From Marinobacter sp. F3R08 (GTDB lineage Bacteria; Pseudomonadota; Gammaproteobacteria; Pseudomonadales; Oleiphilaceae): a stretch of 64,000 bases of DNA. The notes under the pieces were generated by a model. That model saw only the letters and a program-made list of their open reading frames with translations. It was not told the DNA's origin and did no database searches. Position numbers and translations under genes: made by a program. Positions 30,024 through 40,177 of the stretch are shown here, in pieces (positions within the stretch are counted from its first letter, which is position 1; the number at the start of each line of letters is the position of its first letter). The stretch is taken from assembly GCF_018860425.1 (NCBI RefSeq), contig NZ_JAHKPI010000020.1, forward strand, positions 372,001 through 436,000, read 5' to 3'.

Positions 30024-32290
30024 CGTTCACCTCCTGCCAGCGCACTGGCGCTCGCCGGAGCGGAAGCCTGAACTTGCAGCTGCCGGTGCATCAGGAGCGC
30101 AATACTGAAGCCGACCAGCAGGCTCAGCACCCCAAGTTCTGCCCAGAACGGCGGATAAACGGCCATCGGCAGGGACCAGCCAAACGCCAGCGGGTTGATA
30201 CGATGCACCAGCACCCAGGTCAGCCAGATTCCCAGCGGTAAAGCCAGCACTGCAATCATGCTGGTCAGGGCGACTGCCAGGCGTGTCAGCTGTGCTGAAG
30301 CCTGTCGACGTGAAAGCCCCCACACCACCAGCAGACCGAAGTACCAGGCCCGGGTGGAGAAAAACACCCAGCCCATCATCAGTAAGGCAATCGCTGCCAG
30401 TATCAGGGTCAGGGCTGTCATGGCCCGGGTCAGCAGAAAGGTCTGATCAAAGATGGCAGAAGCCAGCGCTTCAATGGCCCGATTGTCCCGGACGACGACT
30501 TCGTCAACCTGCCACATCTGCTCCAACTGGCCTTTGATCGCCTCAATAGAGAAGGTCCCGGGCGATATCGACAGGCTCTGGAAATCGGGAACAAAACCCG
30601 GCGGCAACACAGCAACATCCAACAGAATTTCACCGGCAGGACGCCCGTAGTCAGGGTAGATCGCCAGTACCGGAAGATCTAACCTCCCGCCACCCAGTTG
30701 CACCGGCAAGGTCGCGCCCGGGTTAATTCCATGGCGCCGGGCGAGCTGCTCATTGACCATCAGACCCTGGCCCTGACGCAGCCGCTGCCAGGGCTCGGCA
30801 ACGGATTCAAACAGTTGCCATCCGGTCACCAGAGGACCAACAGGACCCAGCGCAAACACATCCACAACCGTATCCTGCTTGCCGGCGGTGCCCATCAGCG
30901 TTGCCTCCCCCCGAACCACCTGATGCCACACCCCGGAGGATGCCAGCGCCTGCTGCTCCGACAGCCAGTCCAGTACTGGCCCCGGATCCACAGCGTCGGG
31001 CACCTCAATGTAATAACCGGCCGCGAGCCGTTGCGCCAGCCATCGGTCGAAGGTGCTCTCGAAGGTAGTGACCAGGGCCTGAACAGCCAACACCATAGCC
31101 AGGGCAAACTGCAGGGCCACCAATGGCAAGGCCAGGCGCCGGGCCAGCACCGACAGCTCCCGGTGGCGCCAGCGTGCCAGTGGATCCTTGTCACGCCCGG
31201 CCTGCCCGTCGGCGAGCCGGGAAATCAGCATTGGCGCCAGAGCCCCGGCCGCTACGAACACCATGGCCACGGCCATGAAAAGCCAGACCAGGGCGGACGC
31301 CCAAACCGACCAGGCAAGACCGGTGATCAACATCAGCAACAACAGCCCGGCAAACCCGCGGCTGCCTCCTGAGAGCCGCCGGCCCAGCGGCCGAAGGACG
31401 TCTGTCAGGCAAGCCACCAGAACCACCGCCTGCATAGTCACCATCGGCTTCAGCCAGCCTCCTCCCTGCCCGGCGTACAGGGGCTGATCAAACAGTCCTT
31501 CCAGCGCCCGCCCGAAACCACTGCCAAGGCCGATGGCCAGCCAGCGGCCAAGCCAGATCCCGGGCACAATGCACACCAGGCCCAACAGCAGGATTTCAAC
31601 CACCAGCAGGCCGTTGATACGCCCCCTGGAAACACCAAACCGATGTAGCAGGGCAAAACTGTCGCGGCGCTGGGCCAACCCGAGCAGATAGACACTGCGT
31701 ACCAGCAGAGCGGTAATCAAAAGCACAAGAACGCCCAGCGCATCCAGATTGAGCAGGAAACTGTCGCCCAGCTCTCCGGTCTCAGGGCCAACCCGGAAAG
31801 GCGCCAACTGGTAGCCTGAAGGGAGGTCAGCCGCACTGTGCGCATCCGACACCAGTAAAGACAGTGCACTTCCGTGCTGACCGGCCAGTTCAGCCGCTTC
31901 AGCGATGTCCATGAAAGGCCGGCCATCCAGCTCCCGCTGCCAGGGCTCCTGGTCCTGACCAGGATCGCCAAAGCATCCGGCGGCCAGGGGATCGACGCCA
32001 ACCAACCGTCCGGCATCCGGATCGGCCACTTCCATCCAGGGCATCACGCACAGGCCCCGGCGCCTGAGTTCGACAAAGTCAGCCACTGAAACACGATCGC
32101 CGTCTGTGCGCTTTACCTGCTGGCGCTCAGCCACCGCCGACTCGCTCTGGTCGAGACTCACCCGGGCCTGGCTGGTCAGGTGATGGACCCCGGTCCAGAG
32201 CATGGTTGCCAGGACAATCATGGCGGCAAGCGCCAGCAGCTGAAGTGGGTGGCGGCGATAGTGGCTGAACAGGGCGGCCGGAAGAATCAC
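30020..32290 (-). CDS. FtsX/MacB-type ABC permease of the AttH system
   Basis: About 756 residues from a GTG seven bases after the ATPase stop (chosen because the frame upstream lies inside that gene). One N-terminal membrane helix (~18-38) leads to a large periplasmic region. Then come clusters of helices (~230-400), a second periplasmic domain, and three C-terminal helices (~620-740). This double FtsX layout fits exporters or lipoprotein-extracting systems. It probably moves a lipid or lipoprotein from the inner membrane to AttH. Cargo unknown. Confidence 0.86.
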   Translation of the reverse strand: MILPAALFSHYRRHPLQLLALAAMIVLATMLWTGVHHLTSQARVSLDQSESAVAERQQVKRTDGDRVSVADFVELRRRGLCVMPWMEVADPDAGRLVGVDPLAAGCFGDPGQDQEPWQRELDGRPFMDIAEAAELAGQHGSALSLLVSDAHSAADLPSGYQLAPFRVGPETGELGDSFLLNLDALGVLVLLITALLVRSVYLLGLAQRRDSFALLHRFGVSRGRINGLLVVEILLLGLVCIVPGIWLGRWLAIGLGSGFGRALEGLFDQPLYAGQGGGWLKPMVTMQAVVLVACLTDVLRPLGRRLSGGSRGFAGLLLLMLITGLAWSVWASALVWLFMAVAMVFVAAGALAPMLISRLADGQAGRDKDPLARWRHRELSVLARRLALPLVALQFALAMVLAVQALVTTFESTFDRWLAQRLAAGYYIEVPDAVDPGPVLDWLSEQQALASSGVWHQVVRGEATLMGTAGKQDTVVDVFALGPVGPLVTGWQLFESVAEPWQRLRQGQGLMVNEQLARRHGINPGATLPVQLGGGRLDLPVLAIYPDYGRPAGEILLDVAVLPPGFVPDFQSLSISPGTFSIEAIKGQLEQMWQVDEVVVRDNRAIEALASAIFDQTFLLTRAMTALTLILAAIALLMMGWVFFSTRAWYFGLLVVWGLSRRQASAQLTRLAVALTSMIAVLALPLGIWLTWVLVHRINPLAFGWSLPMAVYPPFWAELGVLSLLVGFSIALLMHRQLQVQASAPASASALAGGER

Positions 32291-32297
32291 AGGGAAC

Positions 32298-32978
32298 TCA
32301 GACTTCAGGCCGATGCCCGAGATCCAGATGCTGGCTGCAGCGGGCGGCCAGCTCCGGATCGTGGGTAGCAAGGATCAGGCCGCAGCCATGGCGGGCCTGC
32401 AACTCGAACAACTGTCCGATAACAGCCCCTGCGGTATGACGATCAAGGCTGCCAGTGGGTTCATCGGCCAGAATCAGGGCGGGTTTCATGGCAAACACCA
32501 TGGCCAGAGCAGCCCGCTGGCGCTGACCACCGGATATCTGGTCCGGATACCGGGCCGCAAGCTCGCCAATGCCCAGCCGTTCAAGCCAGTCCTGACAGTT
32601 GCGCTGTTCATGGCCGGCAAGCCGGGCCCGCAGACGGACATTATCCAGCAGGGACAGGGCAGGCATCAGGTTGGCTTCCTGGAATACCACACCGATCTGC
32701 TGACGGCGCAGATTGCCCCAGCGCGTGCCGGTTTTGCCCCCGGCTTCCGGCCTTTGGCTGTCGAAGCTCTCTCCCAGCACCTCCACTCGGCCTGCATCCG
32801 GTGTTTCAAGGCCACACAGAATGTTCAGCAGGGTGCTTTTCCCGGAACCTGAGCGACCGGTCAGAGCCAGAGACTCACCTCTGGCAAGTTCCAGAGAAAG
32901 ATCCGTGAGTACTGACACTGGCTCACCACCACTGACAAACTGCTTGTTCAGGCCCCGGGCCGAAAGCAAAGAGTCCAC
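32298..32978 (-). CDS. ABC transporter ATPase, LolD/MacB type
   Basis: 226 residues. Walker A GRSGSGKST (41-49), Q-loop in VVFQEANL, signature ISGGQRQRAAL, Walker B ALILADEP and the H-loop ATHD are all complete. It is first in the minus-strand operon with the FtsX permease and AttH-like lipoprotein genes. It powers a mechanotransmission-type ABC complex rather than import. Confidence 0.92.
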   Translation of the reverse strand: MDSLLSARGLNKQFVSGGEPVSVLTDLSLELARGESLALTGRSGSGKSTLLNILCGLETPDAGRVEVLGESFDSQRPEAGGKTGTRWGNLRRQQIGVVFQEANLMPALSLLDNVRLRARLAGHEQRNCQDWLERLGIGELAARYPDQISGGQRQRAALAMVFAMKPALILADEPTGSLDRHTAGAVIGQLFELQARHGCGLILATHDPELAARCSQHLDLGHRPEV

Positions 32979-33030
32979 TGTATCCTTCCTGTCTGCTTGA
33001 GTTTGACCAATCGCTTCAACGGCTCACTGA

Positions 33031-36000
33031 TCAGTCCGGAGCGCCGATGGGACCGGCCATTGAGCCACGCCGCTCTGCACGCCATTCCCGGAACTGTTCC
33101 AGCCAGGACAAAAGCGCCGGAATGACCAGTAATACCAGCAGGGTCGAAAGCCCCAGACCAAAGGCAATCGAGGTAGCCATCGGAATCAGAAACTGAGCCT
33201 GCAGGGAAGTCTCGAACAACAGCGGCAGCAGACCGCCAATCGTCGTCAATGATGTCAGCATGACCGCCCGAACTCTCTGCACTGCGGCTTCATTGAGGGC
33301 ATCGGTAATACTCAGCCCTTTTTTCCGTTGCTGGTTGTAGAAGGCGACGAGAATAATGGCGTTATTGACCACAATCCCGGAAAGTCCGAAAAGGCCAAAC
33401 AGCGAGAGGATGGTCAGCTGTAACCCCATCAACCAGTGGCCCAGCAACGCGCCCACCAGGGCAAACGGAATGATGGCCATCACAATCAGCGGCAGACTCC
33501 AGGAGGCGAACACCCAGGCGAGCACCACGTACATCAGCGCCAGGCCAATAACCAGCCCGGTCTGCATGTCACCCAGTGTCTCCCGCTGATCGGCAGCCCT
33601 TCCTTCGAAGCTGTAGCGCACGTTGTAGCGGCTGGCAATATCGGGCAGAGCCTCGGCTTCCAGACTGGTAAGAACCTGATCCGTGGTACTTACCCGAGTG
33701 TTCAGCCCGGAGGTTACCTCAACCGCCAATCGGCCTTCAGCGTGACGCAAGGCCTGGAAGCCCTGGCGGTGATCCAGATTCATCACCTGGGTCAGCGGCA
33801 CAAAACGACCATCCGGAACCCGGACCGTGATACGTGAAAGGGTCGACAGCCTCTCACGCTGATCCCGGGGCAACTGCACCCGGACCTCGACTTCATCACG
33901 GCCATCCTGGTAGATCTGGGCAATCCGACCATCAAAGGCCGCTCTGAGCTGACGCCCGAGGTCTGACGTGGTCAATCCCAGCGCCTCACCATAGGCACTG
34001 ACCTGGTATATCAGCTGCTCCCGCCCCCAGGGCATGTCATCTTCCACATCGAGCACGCCTGGCAGTGTGGAAAGTGCCTGGCCCAGTTCCTCGGCAGCCT
34101 GCTTCAGTCGCTCGGCATCCTCACCGGTCAGCCGGACGTTGACATCCCGGCCCGGCGGCCCCGCCTGGCGTTCAGAAATCGTGAGGTTATCCAACCCGGC
34201 CGGTGTCTCCAGTCGGCTGCGCCACTCAGTGATGAACTGCGGATTGCGCACGGTGCGACGGTCTGAGGGCTCCAGCTCAATCATCATTGATCCCAGCTCG
34301 TCTCCACTGCGAGAACTGCCCTCGGCACCCTGAGTGGCGCCACGGGTGGTCACAGCATGGAGAATGAAATCACCGCCCAGCGCCTCTTCGGTTTCATTGA
34401 GCGTCCGCTGCATCTGGCTCAGGAAGTCGTCTACCGTGCCGCGGTCGGTGCCGGCAACAAAGCTGGCGTTGGCGTAGAACACCGACGGCTCCGGTGTCGG
34501 AAAAAAGTTAAAACCAAGCCGCCCCCCGGCCAGCAGACCGACGGTCACAATGGCCAGGGCCAGTGCGCTGGCCACCGTGGCACCACGATGCTTGAGGCTG
34601 AACCGGGAAAAACGCCGGAATCTGCCCTCACGGAACTGATCAAATCGTCGCTCGAAACCCTGACGAAAGCGCTCGACAGGACCTGGCTTTTTCGGTTCCA
34701 AGCCTTCCTTCTTCAGTTTGCGTCGGGGCACAAAGGCATGGCGCAGATGAGCCGGCAGCACGATGAAACACTCAAGCAACGAAGCGACCAGCACACAGAT
34801 CATTACCAGTGGAATGTCACCGAGGATATTGCCAATGACGCCACCAACCACCAGCAGAGGCATAAAGGCGGCAACCGTCGTAAGGGATGACGCCAGTACC
34901 GGCCATACCATGCGCTTGGCCGCCCCTTCAGAGGCGTAGATCGACTCCTCCCCCATTCGCGCATGGGCGTCTGCATCCTCGCCAACCACAATGGCATCAT
35001 CAACGATGACGCCGAGCGCCATAATCAGGGCAAACAACGAAATCATGTTGATGGAACCACCGATCAGCCAGAGCACCCCCATCGCAGCCAGAAAGGCGGT
35101 CGGAATACCGATGGCAACCCACATGGCCACACGCCCGGGGAGAAACAGGTAAAGCAGGCACACCACCAGCACCAGACCGCCCAGCCCGTTTTTCACCAGC
35201 AGCGAAATCCGATCGTCCAGCAGCTGCCAGGTTTCATCGTATACCTCCAGTTCCAGCGTCGGTGGCAATACCGGCCGGGTATCCGCCAGCCAGGTCTCCA
35301 GAACCTTGGCCGCCGCCAGCGAGTTGCCATTCTCTGACCGCTGCAATTGCAGCTCAACGGCAGGCTTGCCGTCCTTGTCCAACGTTACCGGGCTCTCGCG
35401 GGACTCCTGCCGGATGACGGCGACATCGCCAAGGTTCAACTGGATCCGTTGTCCACTGAGTACCGGAATATTCTCGAATTCCTGGGGACTTCGGCGCTGT
35501 TCCACTGCCCGCAGTTCCCGGGCGGCATCCTGTTGCGCCATCATTCCTGCGGGCAGGTCCTGTGAGATGGCAGCAACCCGTTCAGCAATCTGGTCCAGTG
35601 ACAGGCCCAGTGTCTCCAGCCGCTCTACCGGCACATCAATGCTGATCTGCTGCTCCGGCAAGCCGCGAATCGACACCCTGTCGATACCACGCTGCAGCAG
35701 TTCATCCTCAAAACGGTGGGCCAGCTGTCGTAACTCGCTACGATCGACATCCCCAAACACCAACAACCGGGCGACCGGTTCATAACGTTCTATCCGGGTC
35801 ACCTGGGGCTCTTCCGCCTCGGCGGGGAGGTTGGTGAATTCATCCACCTGCTGGCGAACATCGTCCAGAGCCTGGATAGGGTTGGTGCCTTCCTCGAACT
35901 CCAGGGTAATGGAGGACACACTCTGGGCCGATGTGGAGGTCATTTTTTTCAGACCGTCCACGCTGCGCAGGCGTTGCTCCAGGGGGTTGGTGATGCCCTG

Positions 36001-36192
36001 CTCCACGTCTTCTGCAGACGCCCCACTCCACACCACGCGAACACTGACGACATCAAGGGCGAAGGTGGGAAAGAACTGGATATTCATGCGAGTCAGCGCC
36101 AGAACCCCACCCAGCAGCATGACCAGCATCACCAGGTTGGCGGCCACCCGATGATGGACAAAGAAGCCGATGACGCCCTTTTTCCGAGTCAT
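33031..36192 (-). CDS. RND multidrug-type efflux pump (inner membrane)
   Basis: 1053 residues, normal RND length. Twelve membrane helices flank two periplasmic loops. The proton-relay Asp pair is present in GVIVDDAIVVGEDADAH of helix 4. N-terminal MTRKKGVIGFFVHHRVAANL and QFFPTFALDVVSVRVVWSGASAEDVE are typical of HAE1/MexB-like pumps of the subclass seen with single-gene adaptors in marine bacteria. The start overlaps the adaptor stop by ATGA-type coupling. No outer-membrane factor gene is adjacent. Substrate unknown. Confidence 0.93.
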   Translation of the reverse strand: MTRKKGVIGFFVHHRVAANLVMLVMLLGGVLALTRMNIQFFPTFALDVVSVRVVWSGASAEDVEQGITNPLEQRLRSVDGLKKMTSTSAQSVSSITLEFEEGTNPIQALDDVRQQVDEFTNLPAEAEEPQVTRIERYEPVARLLVFGDVDRSELRQLAHRFEDELLQRGIDRVSIRGLPEQQISIDVPVERLETLGLSLDQIAERVAAISQDLPAGMMAQQDAARELRAVEQRRSPQEFENIPVLSGQRIQLNLGDVAVIRQESRESPVTLDKDGKPAVELQLQRSENGNSLAAAKVLETWLADTRPVLPPTLELEVYDETWQLLDDRISLLVKNGLGGLVLVVCLLYLFLPGRVAMWVAIGIPTAFLAAMGVLWLIGGSINMISLFALIMALGVIVDDAIVVGEDADAHARMGEESIYASEGAAKRMVWPVLASSLTTVAAFMPLLVVGGVIGNILGDIPLVMICVLVASLLECFIVLPAHLRHAFVPRRKLKKEGLEPKKPGPVERFRQGFERRFDQFREGRFRRFSRFSLKHRGATVASALALAIVTVGLLAGGRLGFNFFPTPEPSVFYANASFVAGTDRGTVDDFLSQMQRTLNETEEALGGDFILHAVTTRGATQGAEGSSRSGDELGSMMIELEPSDRRTVRNPQFITEWRSRLETPAGLDNLTISERQAGPPGRDVNVRLTGEDAERLKQAAEELGQALSTLPGVLDVEDDMPWGREQLIYQVSAYGEALGLTTSDLGRQLRAAFDGRIAQIYQDGRDEVEVRVQLPRDQRERLSTLSRITVRVPDGRFVPLTQVMNLDHRQGFQALRHAEGRLAVEVTSGLNTRVSTTDQVLTSLEAEALPDIASRYNVRYSFEGRAADQRETLGDMQTGLVIGLALMYVVLAWVFASWSLPLIVMAIIPFALVGALLGHWLMGLQLTILSLFGLFGLSGIVVNNAIILVAFYNQQRKKGLSITDALNEAAVQRVRAVMLTSLTTIGGLLPLLFETSLQAQFLIPMATSIAFGLGLSTLLVLLVIPALLSWLEQFREWRAERRGSMAGPIGAPD

Positions 36193-37427
36193 TGCGCCAT
36201 GGCTCCGGAATCAGCCACATCGACCTTGAGCCCGGTCACCGCATTCGGCAGGTGGGTGGTAATCAGCTGGGCACCGGATATCAGGGCTTCACCGGTCACC
36301 AGCAGACGACGCTCGCCGTTGCTGCCCCGCCCTTCACCAATCCTCTCTATTCGCACTCGCTTCATCCGGCCGTCAGATGACAGCAGATATACGCTGTCAG
36401 CACCGTAAAGGGCACTGAACGGAATCGACAATGTATCGCTACGCGGCGCTCGCTCCAGAGTCACAGGCAGCAGGCCACCCGGCCGTAATCCCCTGGCTTC
36501 ACCCTCCAGCTCAAGAATGGCTTCGGTACCGGAAGGATCGCTGGTACCGGCAAAACGCGAGAGCCGGAACCGATGCTGAGCACCTTCGCTGGTGGCCGCC
36601 AGGGTGTTGCCACGCGCCAGCGCATCCAGCAACTCGGCCCTAAACATCTCGGGCACCCGCGCCCGAAGCTCCAGACCATCGACGGGATAAAGCGACAACA
36701 GTGGCTCATTGCGGCTGACCTGGTCACCCTCGGCCACCTGAATATCGGTAACGATACCTTCGAACGGTGCTGTCATCCTGGCCCGCCCGGCATCCCGCCG
36801 GGTACTGAGCAGGCTCGCTTGCGCCTGGGCCAGTTTTGCTTCCAGACTTTGCAATCGCGCCGGGTGCTCATCAATCGCCCGTTGCCGGGTATTGACGGTC
36901 AATTCCGCCCTGGCAGCAACATCGGTTGCCGTTTCCAGCGCCTCCCGGGACGACAGATTCCGGTTAACCAGCGACTCTGTGCGCTCAAGCTGCCGACGGG
37001 CATTTGCCAGGATGGCCTGCTCGCTGGCCAGCGCTGACTGATCGTTGCGGTAACGCACCTGTTCCGATCGAATCTGGGCTTCGAGGTCTTTTACCTGGGC
37101 TTCGGCCTGAGCCAGCGCAGGCTGAATGTCGGCATCATCGAGCGCTACCAGAAGCTCGCCTTCACTAACCCGCTGCCCCTCAGTCACCGGTCTGGCGCCA
37201 ATCCGACCGGCCAGGGTTGCCGTTACCGTCAGTTGCTCCGGCGCCAGTACTTCGCCATACAAGGGCAGGACCGGAGTATGAGTACCCGGTTCGATCTTCT
37301 GAACCTGAACACGCCAGCTACGTTCAGTGGTCGTGACTTCTGCAGGCTCGGGACGGGTCATCTTCAGAATCATGAAGCCGGCAATACCGACAGCGAGAAT
37401 CAATACGGGGATGAGTCGTTTGGACAT
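36189..37427 (-). CDS. RND periplasmic adaptor (membrane fusion) protein
   Basis: 412 residues from MSKRLIPVLI; a frame 36 codons longer is open but lacks family match. A single N-terminal membrane anchor (~5-22) is followed by the lipoyl half (LYGEVLAPEQLTVTATLAGRI, EGELLVALDD), a long alpha-helical hairpin (~105-205), the second lipoyl half (RMTAPFEGIVTDIQVAEGDQVSRNE) and beta-barrel parts. It links the pump to an outer-membrane channel. In the leader there is a short hairpin (AGCCC-GAA-GGGCT then TTTATTT) that could attenuate the operon; low certainty. Confidence 0.9.
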   Translation of the reverse strand: MSKRLIPVLILAVGIAGFMILKMTRPEPAEVTTTERSWRVQVQKIEPGTHTPVLPLYGEVLAPEQLTVTATLAGRIGARPVTEGQRVSEGELLVALDDADIQPALAQAEAQVKDLEAQIRSEQVRYRNDQSALASEQAILANARRQLERTESLVNRNLSSREALETATDVAARAELTVNTRQRAIDEHPARLQSLEAKLAQAQASLLSTRRDAGRARMTAPFEGIVTDIQVAEGDQVSRNEPLLSLYPVDGLELRARVPEMFRAELLDALARGNTLAATSEGAQHRFRLSRFAGTSDPSGTEAILELEGEARGLRPGGLLPVTLERAPRSDTLSIPFSALYGADSVYLLSSDGRMKRVRIERIGEGRGSNGERRLLVTGEALISGAQLITTHLPNAVTGLKVDVADSGAMAQ

Positions 37428-37580
37428 TGCTTGCTGGCCAGCTAAGGTAAATAAAGCCCTTCGGGCTGTTAGGTTCAGACTACTATACAATCGGAACAAC
37501 GAATCGGATCGCGCATTATTGATGCCCTGCGTCATTTTAACGCAGTGACCGCCCTCTCAAGACAACGGAGACCTTCAGCC

Positions 37581-38030
37581 TTGGCAGCAGAACACCATGT
37601 CAATTTTCTGAACGCAGCGCTTATCAACAGCTTGATCGTCGCCGTTACCGTTCTGATTCACCATGAGGCCCTGATCCTTTTAAGCCGTCTGCTTTCAAAG
37701 ATGCGCCAGAACCACGAGTTTCGCCTGCTTGTCTCGGTCTTTGGCATCCTTGCCATACACACGTTTCAGGTCCTGATCTTCGCCACTGCGTTTTATGTCA
37801 TGCACCACACCGACGGCTGGGGCGAACTTTCCGGCAACTTCAATGGCACCTTGCTCGACTGCTTCTACTTCTCCTTCACCACCTTCACCACCGTTGGCTA
37901 CGGGGACATAGTAGGCTTCGGTATCCTGCGCCTTCTCACTGGAATCGAAGCATTGGCCGGACTGGTTCTTATAACCTGGAGTGCCTCATTCCTGTTTGTG
38001 GAAATGCAACGCTTCTGGCCCACCCGATAG
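37581..38030 (+). CDS. Small two-helix potassium channel-type protein
   Basis: About 149 residues. Three membrane helices are predicted (~10-28, ~47-68, ~105-130), with the selectivity filter FTTVGYGDIVG between the last two, so this is a minimal ion-channel domain of K+ channel type with no cytosolic RCK domain. I favour the TTG at 37581 (GGAG ten bases upstream); a GTG at 37545 is also in frame. Its role could be K+ efflux or membrane potential control. Stand-alone gene, divergent from the RND operon. Confidence 0.82.
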   Translation: MAAEHHVNFLNAALINSLIVAVTVLIHHEALILLSRLLSKMRQNHEFRLLVSVFGILAIHTFQVLIFATAFYVMHHTDGWGELSGNFNGTLLDCFYFSFTTFTTVGYGDIVGFGILRLLTGIEALAGLVLITWSASFLFVEMQRFWPTR

Positions 38031-38226
38031 ATCCATCGACTGTGAAGCAAAGTGTAGTACACGAGAGGCATCACCAAATCGACCAGCTGTCCCACAATGA
38101 CGAAGACACCGGCAGCGGTTTTCATTACCGCTGTGCCGGGGCTCCGACGTTCTGGAAATCAGTGGCCATCACAAGGTGATCAAGGTTAGCGTTTGAGAAA
38201 ACGCCAGGAATGGCAATGGCTGGATG

Positions 38227-39156
38227 TTATTTCTGATACCGGTCGCCCGAACCGGCCATCACACGAGTGCCTGCAGTCCCCTGGATGATGGCAAGGGCAT
38301 CCTGCAGCCTGCCAATGCCGCCTAGCCCGCCGGCCTCCGCAAATTCACAGGCCGCCAGAAGTTTCGGCCCCATGGAGCCGGCAGGCAGATCGAGTGCCCG
38401 CGCTTCAGCCGTGGTCAGGGAAGAAATCGGTGTCGACTGATCGGTGCCGAAATCCCGATAGACCGCATCCACATCGGTCAGCAGGAGCAACGCATCCGCA
38501 CCCAACTGTCTGGCCAGCAGAGCACTGGCGGCGTCCTTGTCGATGACGGCTTCGATGCCCATCAGACTGCCATTCTCCAGACGCAGAACCGGTATCCCGC
38601 CGCCACCGGCGCAGACCACAACCACGCCCTGCTCCAGCAACAGCTGCAGAACGCGCATGTCCGGTATTTCCAGAGGTTTGGGGGACGGTACGACTCGACG
38701 CCACTTGTCGCCGTCCGGCGCAATACTCCAGCCCGCACCTTTGGCCCGGCGTTCTGCCTCTTCGCGCTCGTACACCGGTCCGACGAACTTGGTCGGTTTG
38801 GCAAAAGCGGGATCTTTCGGGTCCACAACGATCTGGGTCAGCAGAGTCGCGACCGGCCGGTCATGCCCGAGCGCATTCTCCAGCTCCTGTTCAATCATGT
38901 AGCCAATCATGCCCTCGGTCTCGGCGCCAAGGACATCCAGCGGGTAAGCCTCTTCCGGTTTGTAGGAGGCGCCCTGAAGAGCCAGCAAACCCACCTGCGG
39001 ACCGTTGCCGTGGGTCACCACCAGATCATGGCCGGCACGAACAATCTCCGCCAGCGATGCAGCCGCGGTTCTTACGTTGCTACGCTGAACCTCTGCGGTC
39101 AGCGGTTCTCCGCGTCTCAACAGGGCGTTACCACCCAAAGCAGCAACTACCAGCAT
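38227..39156 (-). CDS. arcC: Carbamate kinase, catabolic
   Basis: 309 residues from ATG 39156, one base after the arcB stop with GGGGAG upstream. [26 protein letters not shown] and the late [12 protein letters not shown] and GTRV segments are the carbamate-kinase signatures. It converts carbamoyl phosphate and ADP into ATP, ammonia and CO2, the energy-yielding step of the arginine deiminase pathway. Last gene of the operon. Confidence 0.94.
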   Translation of the reverse strand: MLVVAALGGNALLRRGEPLTAEVQRSNVRTAAASLAEIVRAGHDLVVTHGNGPQVGLLALQGASYKPEEAYPLDVLGAETEGMIGYMIEQELENALGHDRPVATLLTQIVVDPKDPAFAKPTKFVGPVYEREEAERRAKGAGWSIAPDGDKWRRVVPSPKPLEIPDMRVLQLLLEQGVVVVCAGGGGIPVLRLENGSLMGIEAVIDKDAASALLARQLGADALLLLTDVDAVYRDFGTDQSTPISSLTTAEARALDLPAGSMGPKLLAACEFAEAGGLGGIGRLQDALAIIQGTAGTRVMAGSGDRYQK

Positions 39157-39157
39157 G

Positions 39158-40159
39158 TCAGCTCCCCAGCGTGGCGACGAGGACCGCCTTGATCGTATGC
39201 ATGCGGTTCTCCGCCTGATCAAAGACAATGGAGGCCGGGCTTTCAAACACCTCATCGGTCACTTCCATGGCATCGATACCGAACTCGGCCTGGATCTCTT
39301 TGCCCACGGTTGTTTCAGTGTAATGAAACGCCGGCAGGCAGTGCATGAAACGTGCCCGCGGATTACCCGTCTTTTCCATCAACTTCGCGTTTACCTGATA
39401 GGGCATCAGCAACTCGATCCGCTCGGCCCATTTGTCCCTGGCTTCCCCCATCGACACCCAGACATCGGTGTACACGAAATCAACACCCGCAACGGCGGCA
39501 TCGATATCCTCGGTGATGGTAATCCTGGCGCCGGTCTCGGCGGCGATGGCATGGGCCTCATCCTGGATGGCCTGTCCCGGCCAGCAGGCTTTGGGAGCAC
39601 ATAAACGAACATCCATCCCCATCTTTACGCCGCCGATCAGCAGGCTGTCGCCCATGTTGTTAGCGGCATCGCCAATAAATACGTAGGCGATATCACGCAA
39701 AGGCTTTTCCACATGCTCCTGCATGGTCAGGAAATCTGCCAGTATCTGGGTCGGATGAAACTCATTGGTAAGACCGTTATAGACCGGCACGCCAGCATAC
39801 TGGGCCAGCTCTTCCACCACCGCCTGGCCAAAGCCTCGATACTCAATGGCATCATAGACCCGCCCCAGCACCCGGGCAGTATCCTTGACCGATTCCTTGT
39901 GGCCGATGTGGGTGCCAGTCGGCCCAAGATAGGTCACCCGGGCACCCTGATCGAACGCAGCCACTTCGAAACCCACGCGGGTGCGAGTGGAGTTTTTCTC
40001 AAAGATCAGCGCGATATCCTTACCCTGAAGTTTCGGTACTTCGGTACCGGCATATTTCGCTGTTTTCAGGTCTGCTGCCAGTTTGAGCAAAAAACCGATT
40101 TCACGCGGCGTATAGTCGCGCAGTGTCAGAAAATGACGGTTTTTCAGATTGAAAGCCAT
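39158..40159 (-). CDS. arcB: Ornithine carbamoyltransferase, catabolic
   Basis: 333 residues. STRTR (carbamoyl phosphate site), HPTQ and HCLPAFH with the catalytic Cys are intact, as is the [11 protein letters not shown] ornithine loop. A long N-terminal and C-terminal match to the catabolic ArcB rather than the anabolic ArgF is supported by its place between arcA and arcC. It phosphorolyses citrulline to ornithine and carbamoyl phosphate in the cytoplasm. AAAGGA lies eight bases before the ATG. Confidence 0.95.
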   Translation of the reverse strand: MAFNLKNRHFLTLRDYTPREIGFLLKLAADLKTAKYAGTEVPKLQGKDIALIFEKNSTRTRVGFEVAAFDQGARVTYLGPTGTHIGHKESVKDTARVLGRVYDAIEYRGFGQAVVEELAQYAGVPVYNGLTNEFHPTQILADFLTMQEHVEKPLRDIAYVFIGDAANNMGDSLLIGGVKMGMDVRLCAPKACWPGQAIQDEAHAIAAETGARITITEDIDAAVAGVDFVYTDVWVSMGEARDKWAERIELLMPYQVNAKLMEKTGNPRARFMHCLPAFHYTETTVGKEIQAEFGIDAMEVTDEVFESPASIVFDQAENRMHTIKAVLVATLGS

Positions 40160-40177
40160 AACGGTTATCCTTTCCGG

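Noticed and set aside
37898-38125. Small minus-strand frame beginning MKTAAGVFVIVGQLVDLV
   Set aside because: The first 30 residues look membrane-like, but most of the frame is antisense to the potassium channel gene and there is no ribosome site.
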